In this document: in pieces, positions 10,486-22,007 of the stretch
Numbering within the stretch: the stretch's first letter is position 1
How the letters are laid out: every line of letters starts with the position of its first letter
Source: Leptobrachium leishanense
Taxonomy: Eukaryota > Chordata > Amphibia > Anura > Megophryidae
NCBI GenBank assembly: GCA_009667805.1
Contig: CM019070.1
Coordinates: 59,090,735 to 59,154,734, forward strand
Length of the DNA: 64,000 bases
Direction of reading: 5' to 3'
Made by a program: the position numbers and the translations under genes
Notes under the pieces: model-generated
Database searches by the model: none
The model's input: only the letters and a program-made list of their open reading frames with translations
What the model was told of the DNA's origin: nothing

Positions 10486-13400
10486 ACACATGGATATATA
10501 TTGCCCCCAAGCAGCTCTGGATATATTGCCCCAGCAGCTCTGGATATATATTGCCCCCAGCAGCTCTGGATATATATTGCCCCCAGCAGCTCACCCATGG
10601 ATATATATTGCCCCCAAGCTCACATATGGATATATTGCCCCAGTTCACAGTTATATATTGCCACCAGCAGCTCACCCATGGATATATATTGCCCCAGCTC
10701 ACATATGGATATATTGCGCCTCAGCTCACATATGGATATATTGCGCCTCAGCTCACACATGGATATATTGCCCCAGACCAGCTCACACATGGATATTGCC
10801 CCAGCTCTCATGGATACTGCCCTCAGCACACATGGATATGCCCCAGCTCCTCTCATGGATATTGCCCCAGCTCCTCTCATGGATACTGCCCCAGCTCCTC
10901 TCATGGATATACTGCCCCAGCTTCTCTCATGGATATACTGCCCCAGCTGCTCTCATGGATTTTGCCCCAGCTCATGGATATGCCCCAGCTCATGGATATG
11001 CCCCAGCACATGGATATACTGCCCCAGCTCATGGATATACTGCCCCAGCTCATGTATATACTGCCCCAGCTCATGGATATTGCCCTAGCTCATGGATATG
11101 CCCCAGTTCATGGATATTGCCCCAGCTCATGGATACTGCCCCAGCTCATGGATATGCCCCAGCAGCTCATGGATATGCCCCAGCACCTCATGGATTTTGC
11201 CCCAGCACCTCATGGATATGCCCCAGCAGCTCATGGATATGCCCCAGCAGCTCATGGATATGCCCCAGCAGCTCATTGATTTGCCCCTGCAGCTCATGGA
11301 TATGCCCCAGCACCTCATGGATATGCCCCAGCAGCTAATGGATATGCCCCAGCAGCTCATGGATATGCCCCAGCAGCTCATGGATACTGCCCCAGCAAAT
11401 GGATATGTCCCAGCACCTCATGGATAATGCCCCAGCACCAGATGGATACTGCCCCAGCTCCTCATGGATATGCCCCAGCTCACCTCTGCCGCGTATTCGC
11501 TCCCTGCGAGCGTCCGAAGCATGCAGCTTGTATACTGCCCCAGCTCATAGATATACTACCCCAGCTCAAGGATATACTGCCCCAGCTCAAGGATATACTG
11601 CCCCAGCTGCTCTAATTGATAATGTCCCAGCTGCTCTCATGGATTTTCCCCAGCTCCTCTCATGGATTTTGCCCCAGCTCATGGATATGCCCCAGCTCAT
11701 GGATATGCCCCAGCACATGAATATATTGCCCCAGCTCATGGATATGCCCCAGCACATGGATATACTGCCCCAGCTCATGGATATACTGCCCCAGCTCATG
11801 TATATACTGCCCCAGCTCATGGATATTGCCCTAGCTCATGGATATGCCCCAGTTCATGGATATTGCCCCAGCTCATGGATACTGCCCCAGCTCATGGATA
11901 TGCCCCAGCAGCTCATGGATATGCCCCAGCACCTCATGGATTTTCCCCAGCACCTCATGGATATGCCCCAGCAGCTCATGGATATGCCCCAGCAGCTCAT
12001 GGATATGCCCCAGCAGCTCATTGATTTGCCCCTGCAGCTCATGGATATGCCCCAGCACCTCATGGATATGCCCCAGCAGCTAATGGATATGCCCCAGCAG
12101 CTCATGGATATGCCCCAGCAGCTCATGGATACTGCCCCAGCAAATGGATATGTCCCAGCACCTCATGGATAATGCCCCAGCACCAGATGGATACTGCCCC
12201 AGCTCCTCATGGATATGCCCCAGCTCACCTCTGCCGCGTATTCGCTCCCTGCGAGCGTCCGAAGCATGCAGCTTGTATACTGCCCCAGCTCATAGATATA
12301 CTACCCCAGCTCAAGGATATACTGCCCCAGCTCAAGGATATACTGCCCCAGCTGCTCTAATTGATAATGTCCCAGCTGCTCTCATGGATTTTTCCCCAGC
12401 TCCTCTCATGGATTTTGCCCCAGCTCATGGATATGCCCCAGCTCATGGATATGCCCCAGCACATGAATATATTGCCCCAGCTCATGGATATGCCCCAGCA
12501 CATGGATATACTGCCCCAGCACATGGATATTGCCCCAGCTCATGGATACTGCCCCAGTTCATGGATATTGCCCCAGCTCATGGATATTGCCCCAGCTCAT
12601 GGATATGCCCCAGCAGCTCATGGATATGCCCCAGCACCTCGTGGATTTGCCCCAGCAGCTCGTTGATATGCCCCAGAACCTCATGGATATGCTCCAGCAG
12701 CTCATGGATACTGCCCCAGCACCAGATGGATACTGCCCCAGCTCCTTATGGATATGCTCCAGCAGATGGATACTGCCCCAGCACCTCATGGATACTGCCC
12801 CAGCACCTCATGGATATGACCCAGCACCTCATGGATATGACCCAGCACCTCATGGATTTTCCCCAGCACCTCATGGATACTGCCCCTGCACCAGATGGAT
12901 ACTGCCCCAGCTCCTCATGGATATGCCCCAGCAGATGGATACTGCCCCAGCACCTCATGGATATGCCCCAGCAGATGGATACTGCCCCAGCCCCTCATGG
13001 ATATGCCCCAGCAGCTCATGGATATGCCCCAGCACCTCATGGATTTGCCCCAGCAGCTCATGGATTTGCCCCAGCACCTCATGGATTTGCCCCAGCACCT
13101 CATGGATACTGCCCCAGCAGCTCATGGATTTGCCCCAGCTCATGGATTTGCCCCAGCACCTCATGGATACTGCCCCAGCAGCTCATGGATATGCCCCAGC
13201 ACCAGATGGATACTGCCCCAGCACCTCATGGATACTGCCCCAGCAGCTCATGGATATGCCCCAGCACCACATGGATACTGCCCCAGCACCTCATGGATAT
13301 GCCCCAGCAGCTCATGGATACTGCCCCAGCACCTCATGGATATGCCCAAAGCAGCTCATGGATATGCCCCAGCACCTCATGGATTTGCCCAAAGCAGCTC

Positions 13401-13955
13401 ATGGATATGCCCCAGCACTCATGGATTTGCCCCAGCAGCTCATGGATATGCCCCAGCACCTCATGGATACTGCCCCAGCACCTCATGGATATGCCCCAGC
13501 AGCTCATGGATATGCCCCAGCACCTCATGGATTTGCCCCAGCACCTCATGGATATGCCCCAGCACCTCATGGATTTGCCCCAGCACCTCATGGATTTGCC
13601 CCAGCACCTCATGGATACTGCCCCAGCAGCTCATGGATATGCCCCAGCAGCTCATGGATATGCCCCAGCACCTCATGGATTTGCCCCAGCAGCTCATGGA
13701 TATGCCCAAGCACCTCATGGATTTGCCCCAGCAGCTCATGGATATGCCCCAGCACCTCATGGATTTGCACCAGCACCTCATGGATTTGCCCCAGCACCTA
13801 ATGGATATGCCCCAGCACCTCATGGATATGCCCCAGCAGATGGATACTGGCCCAGCTCCTCATGGATATGCCCCAGCAGATGGATACTGGCCAGCTCCTC
13901 ATGGATATGCCCCAGCAGATGGATACTGGCCCAGCTCCTCATGGATATGCTCCAG
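10486..13955 (+). repeat. Minisatellite, 18/21-bp units, with a 745-bp higher-order duplication
   Basis: The basic unit is atggatatgccccagctc (18 bp), with 21-bp forms using cagcagctc or cagcacctc and longer forms near the left edge with ggatatatattgccccc. Unit types change along the array: long units first, then 18 bp, then 21 bp. A block of about 745 bp is repeated (roughly 11.05-11.79 and 11.80-12.54 kb), including a 55-bp fragment of the right arm (gccgcgtattcgctccctgc at 11487 and 12232). Units divisible by three keep several frames open for hundreds of codons, which I read as an artefact. Confidence 0.95.
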
Positions 13956-13960
13956 CTCAC

Positions 13961-14175
13961 CTCCGCCGCGTTTTTCGCTCCTCAGAGCGTCCGGCGGCGC
14001 GCAGCTTGGGCGCTCGCCAGGGGGAGCCACGTGACCAGCCGCGATTGGCTGGTGACGTGTTTCCTCCAGGCGAGCGCCGAAGCTGTATGCTTCGGACGCT
14101 CGCAGGGAGCGAATACGCGGCGGAGGGTGAGACACCCGCCCTTAGGGTGACGTTGTCACCCTAAAGGCGGGTGTC
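13961..14175. repeat. Subterminal hairpins of the hAT-like element
   Basis: Three inverted repeats lie in the right arm. The outer arms are 13961-13994 and about 14093-14127 (ccgccgcg against cgcggcgg). The inner arms are about 14009-14040 and 14046-14077 (gcgctcgcc against ggcgagcgc). A terminal hairpin has 21-bp arms, gacacccgcccttagggtga at 14131 pairing with 14155-14175, a 3-nt loop and one mismatch. Confidence 0.85.
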
Positions 14176-14474
14176 ACCTGGTGCGGGCCGCACCCCCCGC
14201 CCCCACGTTACGACGCCAGTGCTTGCAAGGAAGGAGATTTGACTCATAGGAAGCAGTAATTTAATTACTATAACAGTTCCTATTACAGGATAGCTTAGCT
14301 CAAGCAACAGTCACAGAAAGAAAAATACACAGAAATTATAAAGAGAATTAAGAAAAATGAAAATGTTATATCTATAAGGTCATAAAAGGAAACAAATTTA
14401 TCAGTTTTCACGGGGGCTAAAGCTGTACCAATACACTAAACATAGAAAGCGCAAACTGCATAAAACACAATTAA

Positions 14475-14917
14475 GGCTAGGGTCAGACGAGCGTGTTTTC
14501 TACGGACTGTGTGCCCGTGCAGTACGGACGCACGTTTTGGCAGAAGACGCAGTAGTGGCCACACAGTCCGGTTTTGTGACTGAAGTTATTTTTGACAGAT
14601 GTAGGAGGGAAAATAAATGAAAAAACATTTTGTCCGTCAAAAATGCTGGATGTATAAATGCAGTCCGTCTGACCACGTTCCATCATGCACACACAAAGCT
14701 ATGCAGACGTTGCGGACGTGGCGCACTCCGCACGTCCGTTCTAACAGTATTACATTCTTGCCTAACCTGCGTCCATTTGCCGCATCCGTCATGCGCCGCA
14801 CTTCTGTGCGGACGTACTTCGTGTGTGGGACTACATTTAACACAATTGTATGCTATCACGGGCGTACTTATGTGCGGTAACACGGACGTGAACACTGCGC
14901 TTGTCTGACACGAGCCT
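14475..14917. mobile_element. Harbinger-type MITE
   Basis: Starts ggctagggtcagacgagcg, the same TIR as the autonomous element at 4731, and ends cttgtctgacacgagcct. TAA flanks both sides (14472-14474 and 14918-14920). It is 443 bp long and non-coding. Its internal cgtacggac/gtccgta words resemble the subterminal sequence of the larger element. It could be mobilised by a related transposase. Confidence 0.85.
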
Positions 14918-15012
14918 TAAACGCTCAACCTCTGTACATTGGGATTAAAACACACCAGTCTGTGCATTAAGATTCACACTGTTATATTAAAACGCGCAGG
15001 TCTGTACAATAA

Positions 15013-15492
15013 CCCCTTCACTACAGAGATCGAGATATCTCAGGCTTCAAAGGCATCATCTGGTGCTCCGATATCGAGATATCTCGATATGCTGATCTGC
15101 ATCCCAAAAACAAATTAAATTTGTTCGCAGCAAATGGGTTTCTTTTGCTTTTGAGCTGCAGAAGGTGCCCCCAAAGTTTTACCCCTGTGGGCATAATGCC
15201 CATAGAGCTAAAACTGTGAAAAATCATCTGACGCCCTTTGAATGATGACCTGATGACGCCCCAGGCTTTCAGCAGTCGATGCAGGGAAAAAAAGAAGAAA
15301 ATAGACCAGCCGCTCAAACCTCTGTAACTCAATTTGGTAGTAGATTGCGCCATCTACTGGCCAATATAGGATATGTACAGTAAGAAATACACTGGGTATA
15401 TGCTTTTATATTTCTTAATGTATAATTATTTTAAAATTAATTTTCAAAAAAACACTGGTTTCTGACAATGGCCAGACTTGGTAGTGAAGGGG
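15013..15492. mobile_element. MITE with a 12-bp perfect TIR, TTAA-type
   Basis: The ends are ccccttcactac and gtagtgaagggg, exact complements. The flanks are ATAA on the left and TTAA on the right, a decayed TTAA target. The interior contains the short palindrome gagatatctc twice near 15030 and 15075. It is non-coding. Confidence 0.75.
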
Positions 15493-15496
15493 TTAA

Positions 15497-15830
15497 GATC
15501 CACAGTTACATTAAAATGTGCAATGCACAAATACATTACATGCGAAACAAGCATCCGAAGAGCCATTTATCAACACCATTGAGCATCAGATATTCTTTTG
15601 GAAAATAGCATGCTGATAAACTCGAATTGAATCCTTAATGACGATATTTCCATTGAAAAGCATAGCCACGAGTACCGATATTTGATCCAAATTTATATCG
15701 GGAATCAAAATGCTGAGAGGTTTAAATGTGAATCTCTCAAACTGAAAAATGGCTGAAATGCAGCCAAAAAGGTTAACGCTGGGAGCTACAGTAAAATGTA
15801 AAGTGAAGTTCTCCCGCCGCAATCTTCCCT
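15497..15830. other. No feature recognised
   Basis: About 330 bp of AT-rich sequence. I see no repeat unit, splice-bounded ORF or terminal repeat. Confidence 0.5.
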
Positions 15831-16265
15831 AGAGGTGCGTTCAATTCCTCAGCAGCTTCTAAATTGCTACATTGCAGCACTTCAGTTTGCTGCAGCAGTC
15901 TCACTGAACGCTTTGGCTATGAATATTGAAGCAAAAGGGCAGAGGATTGCTTAATAAAAGGTGCTGTTTCTGCAATATCCACGTTGTCCATTTCATTATC
16001 ACTTTAGTGTTAATGTTTACCATGTTTCAATAAATGTTTGGTGTTTTTGGTCCACAAAACCTTCAAACTGAACATTTCCTTATTGGATTCTTTGCTCCGT
16101 GGAGGCGGCCATCTTTCCCACATCACACTCAGCTACTCTGCAGCACCTCTCGACTTAGCTGCAAGTGCTAAGTTAGCAGTGCTGAGCACTGAACTGCAGC
16201 ACAGCGTTCAGTGCCAAGTTGCTAACTTAGCACTTGCAGCGGCTGAGGAACTGAACGCGCCTCAG
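15831..16265. mobile_element. Probable MITE with long TIRs
   Basis: gaggtgcgttcaattcctcagc at the left is matched in inverse by gctgaggaactgaacgcgcctc at the right. A second internal inverted pair around agctgcaagtgctaagttag (16157-16245) makes the right half fold back. No coding capacity. The target duplication was not resolved. Confidence 0.6.
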
Positions 16266-16403
16266 ATGCTTCTGAGCTACAACTCCCATGATTTTCTGGC
16301 GATCTATTGCAGTGAAAAAGTTCTGGATATTGTAGGCATCAACATCCAGGGCCGTGAGTTTGACAGCCCTGCTCTAAAGCATCGAATTCGCCCAGATTCT
16401 TAA

Positions 16404-16687
16404 CCTCCCTAGCGGTCTGATTATGACATTATTATTAATTTCAAAGAGTTACATCTTTTTGGTTAGGATTTTTTTTTTCTCCCGCTGGGTCCCGCCACCC
16501 TGCGTCGCGACGCATGCAGGGAAGGGAATCCGGAAGCAGGACGCCACGATCAGCCAGAGGAGACTGCGGGAGGACATTAAGGGAACGCAGGGACAAGGTA
16601 TGTACCAGTCCGAGTGTGACTCGGGGTTGCCACTTTTGGTACTGAAATTTAACCCCTGAGCCACACTCGGGATTACCGCCAGGGAGG
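16404..16687. mobile_element. TTAA-flanked MITE
   Basis: A 284-bp element between TTAA (16400-16403) and TTAA (16688-16691). Its ends are cctccctagcggt and (reverse complement) cctccctggcggt. TTAA duplication is used by piggyBac and Kolobok transposases; I cannot tell which from the ends alone. Confidence 0.85.
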
Positions 16688-16691
16688 TTAA

Positions 16692-17287
16692 ATCTGAAAT
16701 ATTCTGGAATTCTCAGGATCCTGAGCATTCCAGGTAAAAGGTATCCGATCCTATAAATTTGTCTCCATGGTGTGAATAATTGTAGCCATAATTCTCTAGA
16801 GAGTAGAAGAAAAACTTAATTGTAAGAATATTACATTATTATCGTTCTGACACACTGGCTTTACTGAACAAGCAGCTGGATTCGCAGTCACCTTTTGGAT
16901 TTCCTTTGCATTTCAATAAGACTGAAGCTATTAATGAACACAAGTAAATACATTGGCAAGAAAACCAATGCCATCTAGTGTTACGCAACAAAATCACATT
17001 CATTAGGTCCTCTATACACTTATAAATTTTGCAGAATGCTTACAAATATCTCTAGAATTTCTAATCCAACAACCTGAATTACAAATTGCCCTAAATGTTG
17101 TTTTATTAATATGACACTGACCTGGCACAAATCAGAAGTCGCATTGTAGGTCATTTTAGTGGCTAGGGTAATATTAATACAGACTCCTTTTTCTACATAG
17201 GTAATCCATTAATGGCAATACCATTTTTTAGAACACCACATGAAATTTCAAGGAGCTCTTTTTTATATATTTATTTAGTTTTGCTAA
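16692..17287. other. No feature recognised
   Basis: About 600 bp of AT-rich sequence without long ORFs, terminal repeats or tandem units. Confidence 0.5.
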
Positions 17288-17291
17288 TTAA

Positions 17292-19143
17292 CCCCTTAGT
17301 GACCGGGCGGTTTTACGAAAGTCTGTCCGAAAGTGCCCGCTGCTGTTTTTACGTTTCTGAGCTGTTTGTGTTTAGATCAAATTTCCCTGTTACTTTTTTA
17401 TGCAACCCACACATATTATATACAGTTTTTCTCGCATTAAATGGACTTTCTAAACATACCATTATTTCCATCATAATTTACTATGAAAAATCTGAAATAT
17501 GAAAAAAAATTGAAAAAACACACTTTTTTCGAAATTTAATCCCCAAAAACCACCAAAAAAGATCCCGGCTAAATAGTTTCGAAATTTTGTCTTGAGATTA
17601 GAAATACTCTATTTTTTACATATTTTTGCTTTTTAACCCCGTCACTGCTGAGCCATTTCACCTCTCCGCGCTGAGCTCATTTTGACCATTTTATGCTCAT
17701 CATGTTTAAATGCCAGTTTAAGACCTATTTTATTAAACCCCATCAGACAAATTATTATTTTTTTTTAAATTATATTTTTTTAAATTATTAACCACTTGGC
17801 TGCTATGGACGCGCTCAGCGCGTCCAGCCAAGTGGTTCTCATGTGCTACGGATGCGCTGAGCGCGTCCTAGCACAGGAGACAGCAATCAGCCGGGCTGAT
17901 TGCTGGTCCCCCTGGTGCGGGCTGACATCTAGCATGTCAGCCCAGCACTTCGGGACCCTGGCAGGGCCATTAAATCTCATTGCGGCGGCGTGATGACATC
18001 TAATTCAGGCGCCCCCCCGTGAGTGCGGAGGAGGCGCCTGAAAGGGAGGGGGGAAGTCCTTCGGACCTCTCTCCCTCCCGATCGCCGGGGGCCACAGGGT
18101 TAAGGCAGGCACCGTTTGGAAGGGTACAGCCTGCCCTTCCAAACGGTGTCTGACATTAACCCCTGGGGAGCCGGATCACGATTCGGCACCGAAAAGCGCC
18201 GGATCGTGATCCTCTCCTGGAGCTGGCCAACATCTTGGATGTCGGCCAAGCCTCTGGGAACTCCCCCTGACGACTGGCATCATCATGCATAGCACAATGA
18301 CACCAGGCCTGGAGTTAACCCCTAGCTGCCAGCAATGGTGGAGATAGGGGGTTCCAATGATGCGTGGCAGCTAGGGGTTAATGTTTGATATCGTTGGATC
18401 GGCCAGAGTATGGCCTTTCCAATGATACCAAGCATGACCATGTAAAATGTTTAAAAAAAATCTAAAAAAAAATAAACAAGTTTTTTTTGTTTTGTTAATG
18501 CAGCAATATTGTTCCCATTTCAATTATAATGTGAACAATGATGCTGCACTAACGATTTTTGTTTGGGGTGTGTTTGTTAAAAATCGCATAATTTTCCCCC
18601 CAAAAAATGTAACGAGACCCCATTTCTAATTTTGTTAACAAGCGCACCGCATACAAAATATAACAGCAATTGCTCGCATGTTAAAATGTGAAAAAGCATT
18701 TTTTGTTATATTATACAGACAGGGCATGACGTATACATATAATAATGACATATTATGAATCTGCCGAGCCTGCCGGAAAGAACGAAATATAATATGTCTG
18801 AGTCATATACTAAAATAAGGCTTCAAAACGCGTTTAAACATGATGAGCGAAACAGGTAAAAATGAGCTCAACACAGAGGCGTGAAATGCCTCAGCAGCGA
18901 AAGAGTTAATTAATAAAAAAAATTAATTCTTTTTACACCATACCTAGTCATCATTGCGACTGTCAGGGCCCCTGAATAGGCAGGGTAGACTTCCAGTCAG
19001 CCAGTCCACCGCAGGAGCCCGGACAGAGAGGTGACTATAGGGAGGGAGGGGGGTTAGGAGACCATGACGTACACAGTAAGTCCGCGGTCATTAAGGGGAT
19101 TTCCGCACAGGACATTTTATGTATGTCAGCGGTCGAGGAGGGG
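17292..19143 (-). mobile_element. TTAA-flanked non-autonomous transposon (composite)
   Basis: The left end is TTAA plus ccccttagtgaccg and the right end is gcggtcgaggagggg plus TTAA. Its left 350 bp match, in inverse, the right ends of the elements at 29750-32742 and 58574-59798, including the block around ctttctaaacataccattat. It is longer than its relatives because a related element (17792-18906) appears to sit inside. It is non-coding and probably mobilised in trans. Confidence 0.75.
17792..18906. mobile_element. Nested TTAA-type element
   Basis: Bounded by TTAA at 17788-17791 and 18907-18910. It starts with the near-palindrome ggacgcgctcagcgcgtcc (17808-17826) and ends with cctcagcagcgaaagag. 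No coding potential was recognised. Confidence 0.55.
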
Positions 19144-19147
19144 TTAA

Positions 19148-20867
19148 TTCTAAAAGTTTTAAGTGTGAATTTTAGAGTGAATATATATTGGAAGTGGTTC
19201 AGCGGATTTTGGAGCAAAGTGATTAATGTGAGGTTGAGTTACTCATAAGTTAATCATATGGAGGAAATTTAAACGGGGAGAATATAGAATGATTCTGATA
19301 CTATAGAATATTTGTAAGCATGGACGCAGGCAGTAGCACTGAACATTGTCCTCTTTTCTCATCCTTCTCTGTGTGTTTAACCCTTTCCCGCCGCAGGACG
19401 TCCTATGCTGTCCTGGCGGTGGAAGAGCTTTGAAGACGCAGGACATACAGGTACACGCCGCTGTCTACAATGGACTGCCTCAGCTCCTCCTCGCAGCCGC
19501 GCCATTGGCTGCAGTGGGAAGGCTTGAACTCAATGGTCACCAGGGTTGAGCAGATAAATTTTTGTGATTAGCGCCTGCACTAAAATTAGCGCCGGGACCA
19601 AACGATCTGTTGATTAGAATAGCGAAAATGCTCTGTAGCGCTGCCCATGTTAAGTATAGGAAGCGGTAAGTTCAGTAAGCTCGCACTCGGAAATTGTTAA
19701 TTACTGCGCGCTAAGTGATTTTCACCGTTTGTAGCAAGAGGCAAATGATCTGTTGGTCCGGCGCTAGACTGAATTTACCTGGCGCTACCGCGAAAACAGG
19801 CTGACGCTAGAGTTAGTTCACACCAGCTGATAGAGCCCAGTGGGTCTGCATTACAGGAAGCCCACAAACACACATATATTTACACTCAAAGTCCTCAGTC
19901 CATAAAGCAGGTAGCAGGCATCCCCACGTAGTTCCTGTTAAATGGAAAATGCTGTCTCATGCTTCCTGAAACACTCTTGCACAATTTGAGCTTGAAGAAT
20001 ACTGGCATTGTCATCTTGGAATATGCCCGTGACAACGCAGCTAAAAAAATAATCTATTGATAGAAAAAACTGCTGATTTAGTATATTCAGGGAGTCACGT
20101 GACCTCATTTTTTTGCGAGTTGAAACATAATAATCACTGCATCAGATGGATGGCTCTTACCTATTTGAATTGGATAAATCCAGGTGGTGACTTTTTTTGG
20201 CCAGGCAGTGTGGTTTTAATTTTCATTTGTAAAAGTGTTATTTAAAATGAACTTTTCAAACTTTATTTCTCAGCTTGATGTGTCATAAAATCTTCCGCTG
20301 GGACCTAATTCAATGTATGGTTGGAAAGTTACTGTTATTTACTGACCACTACAGTTTGACCTTTGAAAAGTACATCAGCAAGAAGGGGAAAGGAAAGCAC
20401 CTTGATTTTACCTAACTTTGAATTCAAGTAATTTACACAGAACTGAAGATGAGTGAAGATAAGACTTTTTTTTTTTCCCCCTTATACACACACACTTGCT
20501 TCCTGTCTCAGGCTGTCTAGTAATTTTTACGAGTACTTAACTAGGGAACATTTGTAAGACTTCATAGAAAAATAAGTGAGAAAAAAAGGGGGAATGACAG
20601 TTTCGATCATGGCATCAAGGTCTGTCATGCCCCACGCCGTGGCCGGACCGCGGCCGCCATGTTGGGACACTTTGTATACTCACCCGAGGTCCCTCATGGC
20701 GCGTCGCTCCCTGGTTCCTGTCTTCAGCTCGGAGGAGGAGAGCCAGGATGTGTCCCACGCCGCCTCCGGGATCTGACTGAGCAGAAACCAAGCGCGCATG
20801 CCCGATCGTCCATCCTAAAGCATGAAGAACTAGGTACTCTGGCGCCCTCTGCTGGTCAAGTAAAGGT
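19148..20867. other. Mostly unassigned sequence
   Basis: About 1.7 kb. A TTAA plus ccctttcccgccgcagga end near 19377 looks like one terminus of another TTAA element, but I could not find its partner. 19550-19810 has repeated gcgct and gatctgttg words. 20610-20790 is GC-rich. Nothing resembling a gene was found. Confidence 0.5.
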
Positions 20868-21337
20868 ACTACATTACACCTGAAAAACAAAAATTGGTGG
20901 TGTTGCGCTAAAATAAAGTAAAAAACTTTTGTATAGTCTATGTTGGAAGCATGCTAGTCTGCACAGCAAGGAGAGAAAGAAAGTTCTATTTCTCTATGGT
21001 TCGTTCAGTGGATATCCAGTCCCTGTTGTGGAAGGGATTTTCAGTAAAATCTTCCAATCCTTTGGAACGAACGACCACTTCTTTGGTGAATCTTCATTAA
21101 AAGTATATATCTCGAAAAAGGAAAAACTCGATAGTGTTATACCTTTTATTAATATATATTAAAAATCTGCTGACATAATATACGTACAGAATATAGGTAG
21201 TGGGTTTAGGATTGGATCTCACCCACTGCCAGATAAAACATCACGTCCCGTCAAGCCTTTATAAACAAACCACCCGGAGCTCCCGGGCTGCTTCCAAGGT
21301 GGTCACTCGATACCAAAGGTTGGACCACGATGATAAA

Positions 21338-21396
21338 GTGACGTAGTGCTGACGCGTTTCGCCCCGTCCACGGGACTTCATCAGAGCATACGTCAC
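21338..21396 (-). ncRNA. Type I hammerhead ribozyme (left Penelope copy)
   Basis: On the minus strand: stem I gtgacgtatgct, core CTGATGA, stem II gtccc/ggggc with a gtggac loop, core GAAA, a 2-bp stem III (AC/GT around GC), cleavage site GTC, then agcactacgtcac closing stem I with one bulge. Minimal stem III hammerheads are known in Penelope-like elements. Self-cleavage would define RNA ends of the element. Confidence 0.88.
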
Positions 21397-22007
21397 TATG
21401 CCATCATCCTCTCTAAATAGTGTCTTGACTTGACACACCTGTTGAGCTTCTATTAGAATTTTTCTGAAGCCACTCCCTATAGGAGATCTTACAAATGCTT
21501 CAATATGTTTGAATATATTGCAAAAAAGCACAAAACACAAGTATTGAAAAAATTGCCACATATAGGCGATCACAAAAACCTTTAAGATAATCATTAAGGC
21601 TAAAAAATTCATAACACCCATAAAACACTGTGTGTATGGATCAATGAATTTAAAAATAGTATTGTAAACAGCATTAAAAATCGAACAGCATTAAAAAGCG
21701 AACAGCATTAAAAACGAACATTAGAAAGAGTATAGATTCTTAATACTTCTAAAAACGCTCCAAAAAAGGAGGGGAGGAATCTTAAAAACATAACAACATG
21801 ATTACAAGAGTAAAAAAAAAAAAAAAAAACATAAATTGGAAAAGGCATCTAGAGAAACATCCAAAAAAATATTACATCATTCCAATACTATTAATGATGA
21901 CATGAAACAGTGATATATACCGCATACAAGAAAAACGTATAGCCATAATAGAGACACATAATAAAAGGCAGGAATCATAACTACCATGAAGATTTATGTC
22001 AATAAAA

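Larger units (their letters stand above)
10246..14221 (+). mobile_element. hAT-like non-autonomous transposon carrying a minisatellite
   Basis: The 3976-bp unit is bounded by an exact 8-bp duplication, cttgcaag (10238-10245 and 14222-14229). The ends are caatggcgtcacta and (reverse complement) cactggcgtcgtaa. An 8-bp duplication and CA-TGGCG ends are hAT-like. It has a 240-bp left arm, a 3.4-kb minisatellite, and a GC-rich right arm with several hairpins. It codes for no recognisable transposase, so it would need enzyme in trans. Relatives occur at 8515-9003, 37510-38205 and 61148-64000. Confidence 0.8.

Noticed and set aside
12144..14150. Long open frame (668 codons) through the minisatellite
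   Set aside because: 18- and 21-bp units are multiples of three and keep several frames open on both strands. The peptide is a low-complexity translation of the repeat, with no promoter or splice context.
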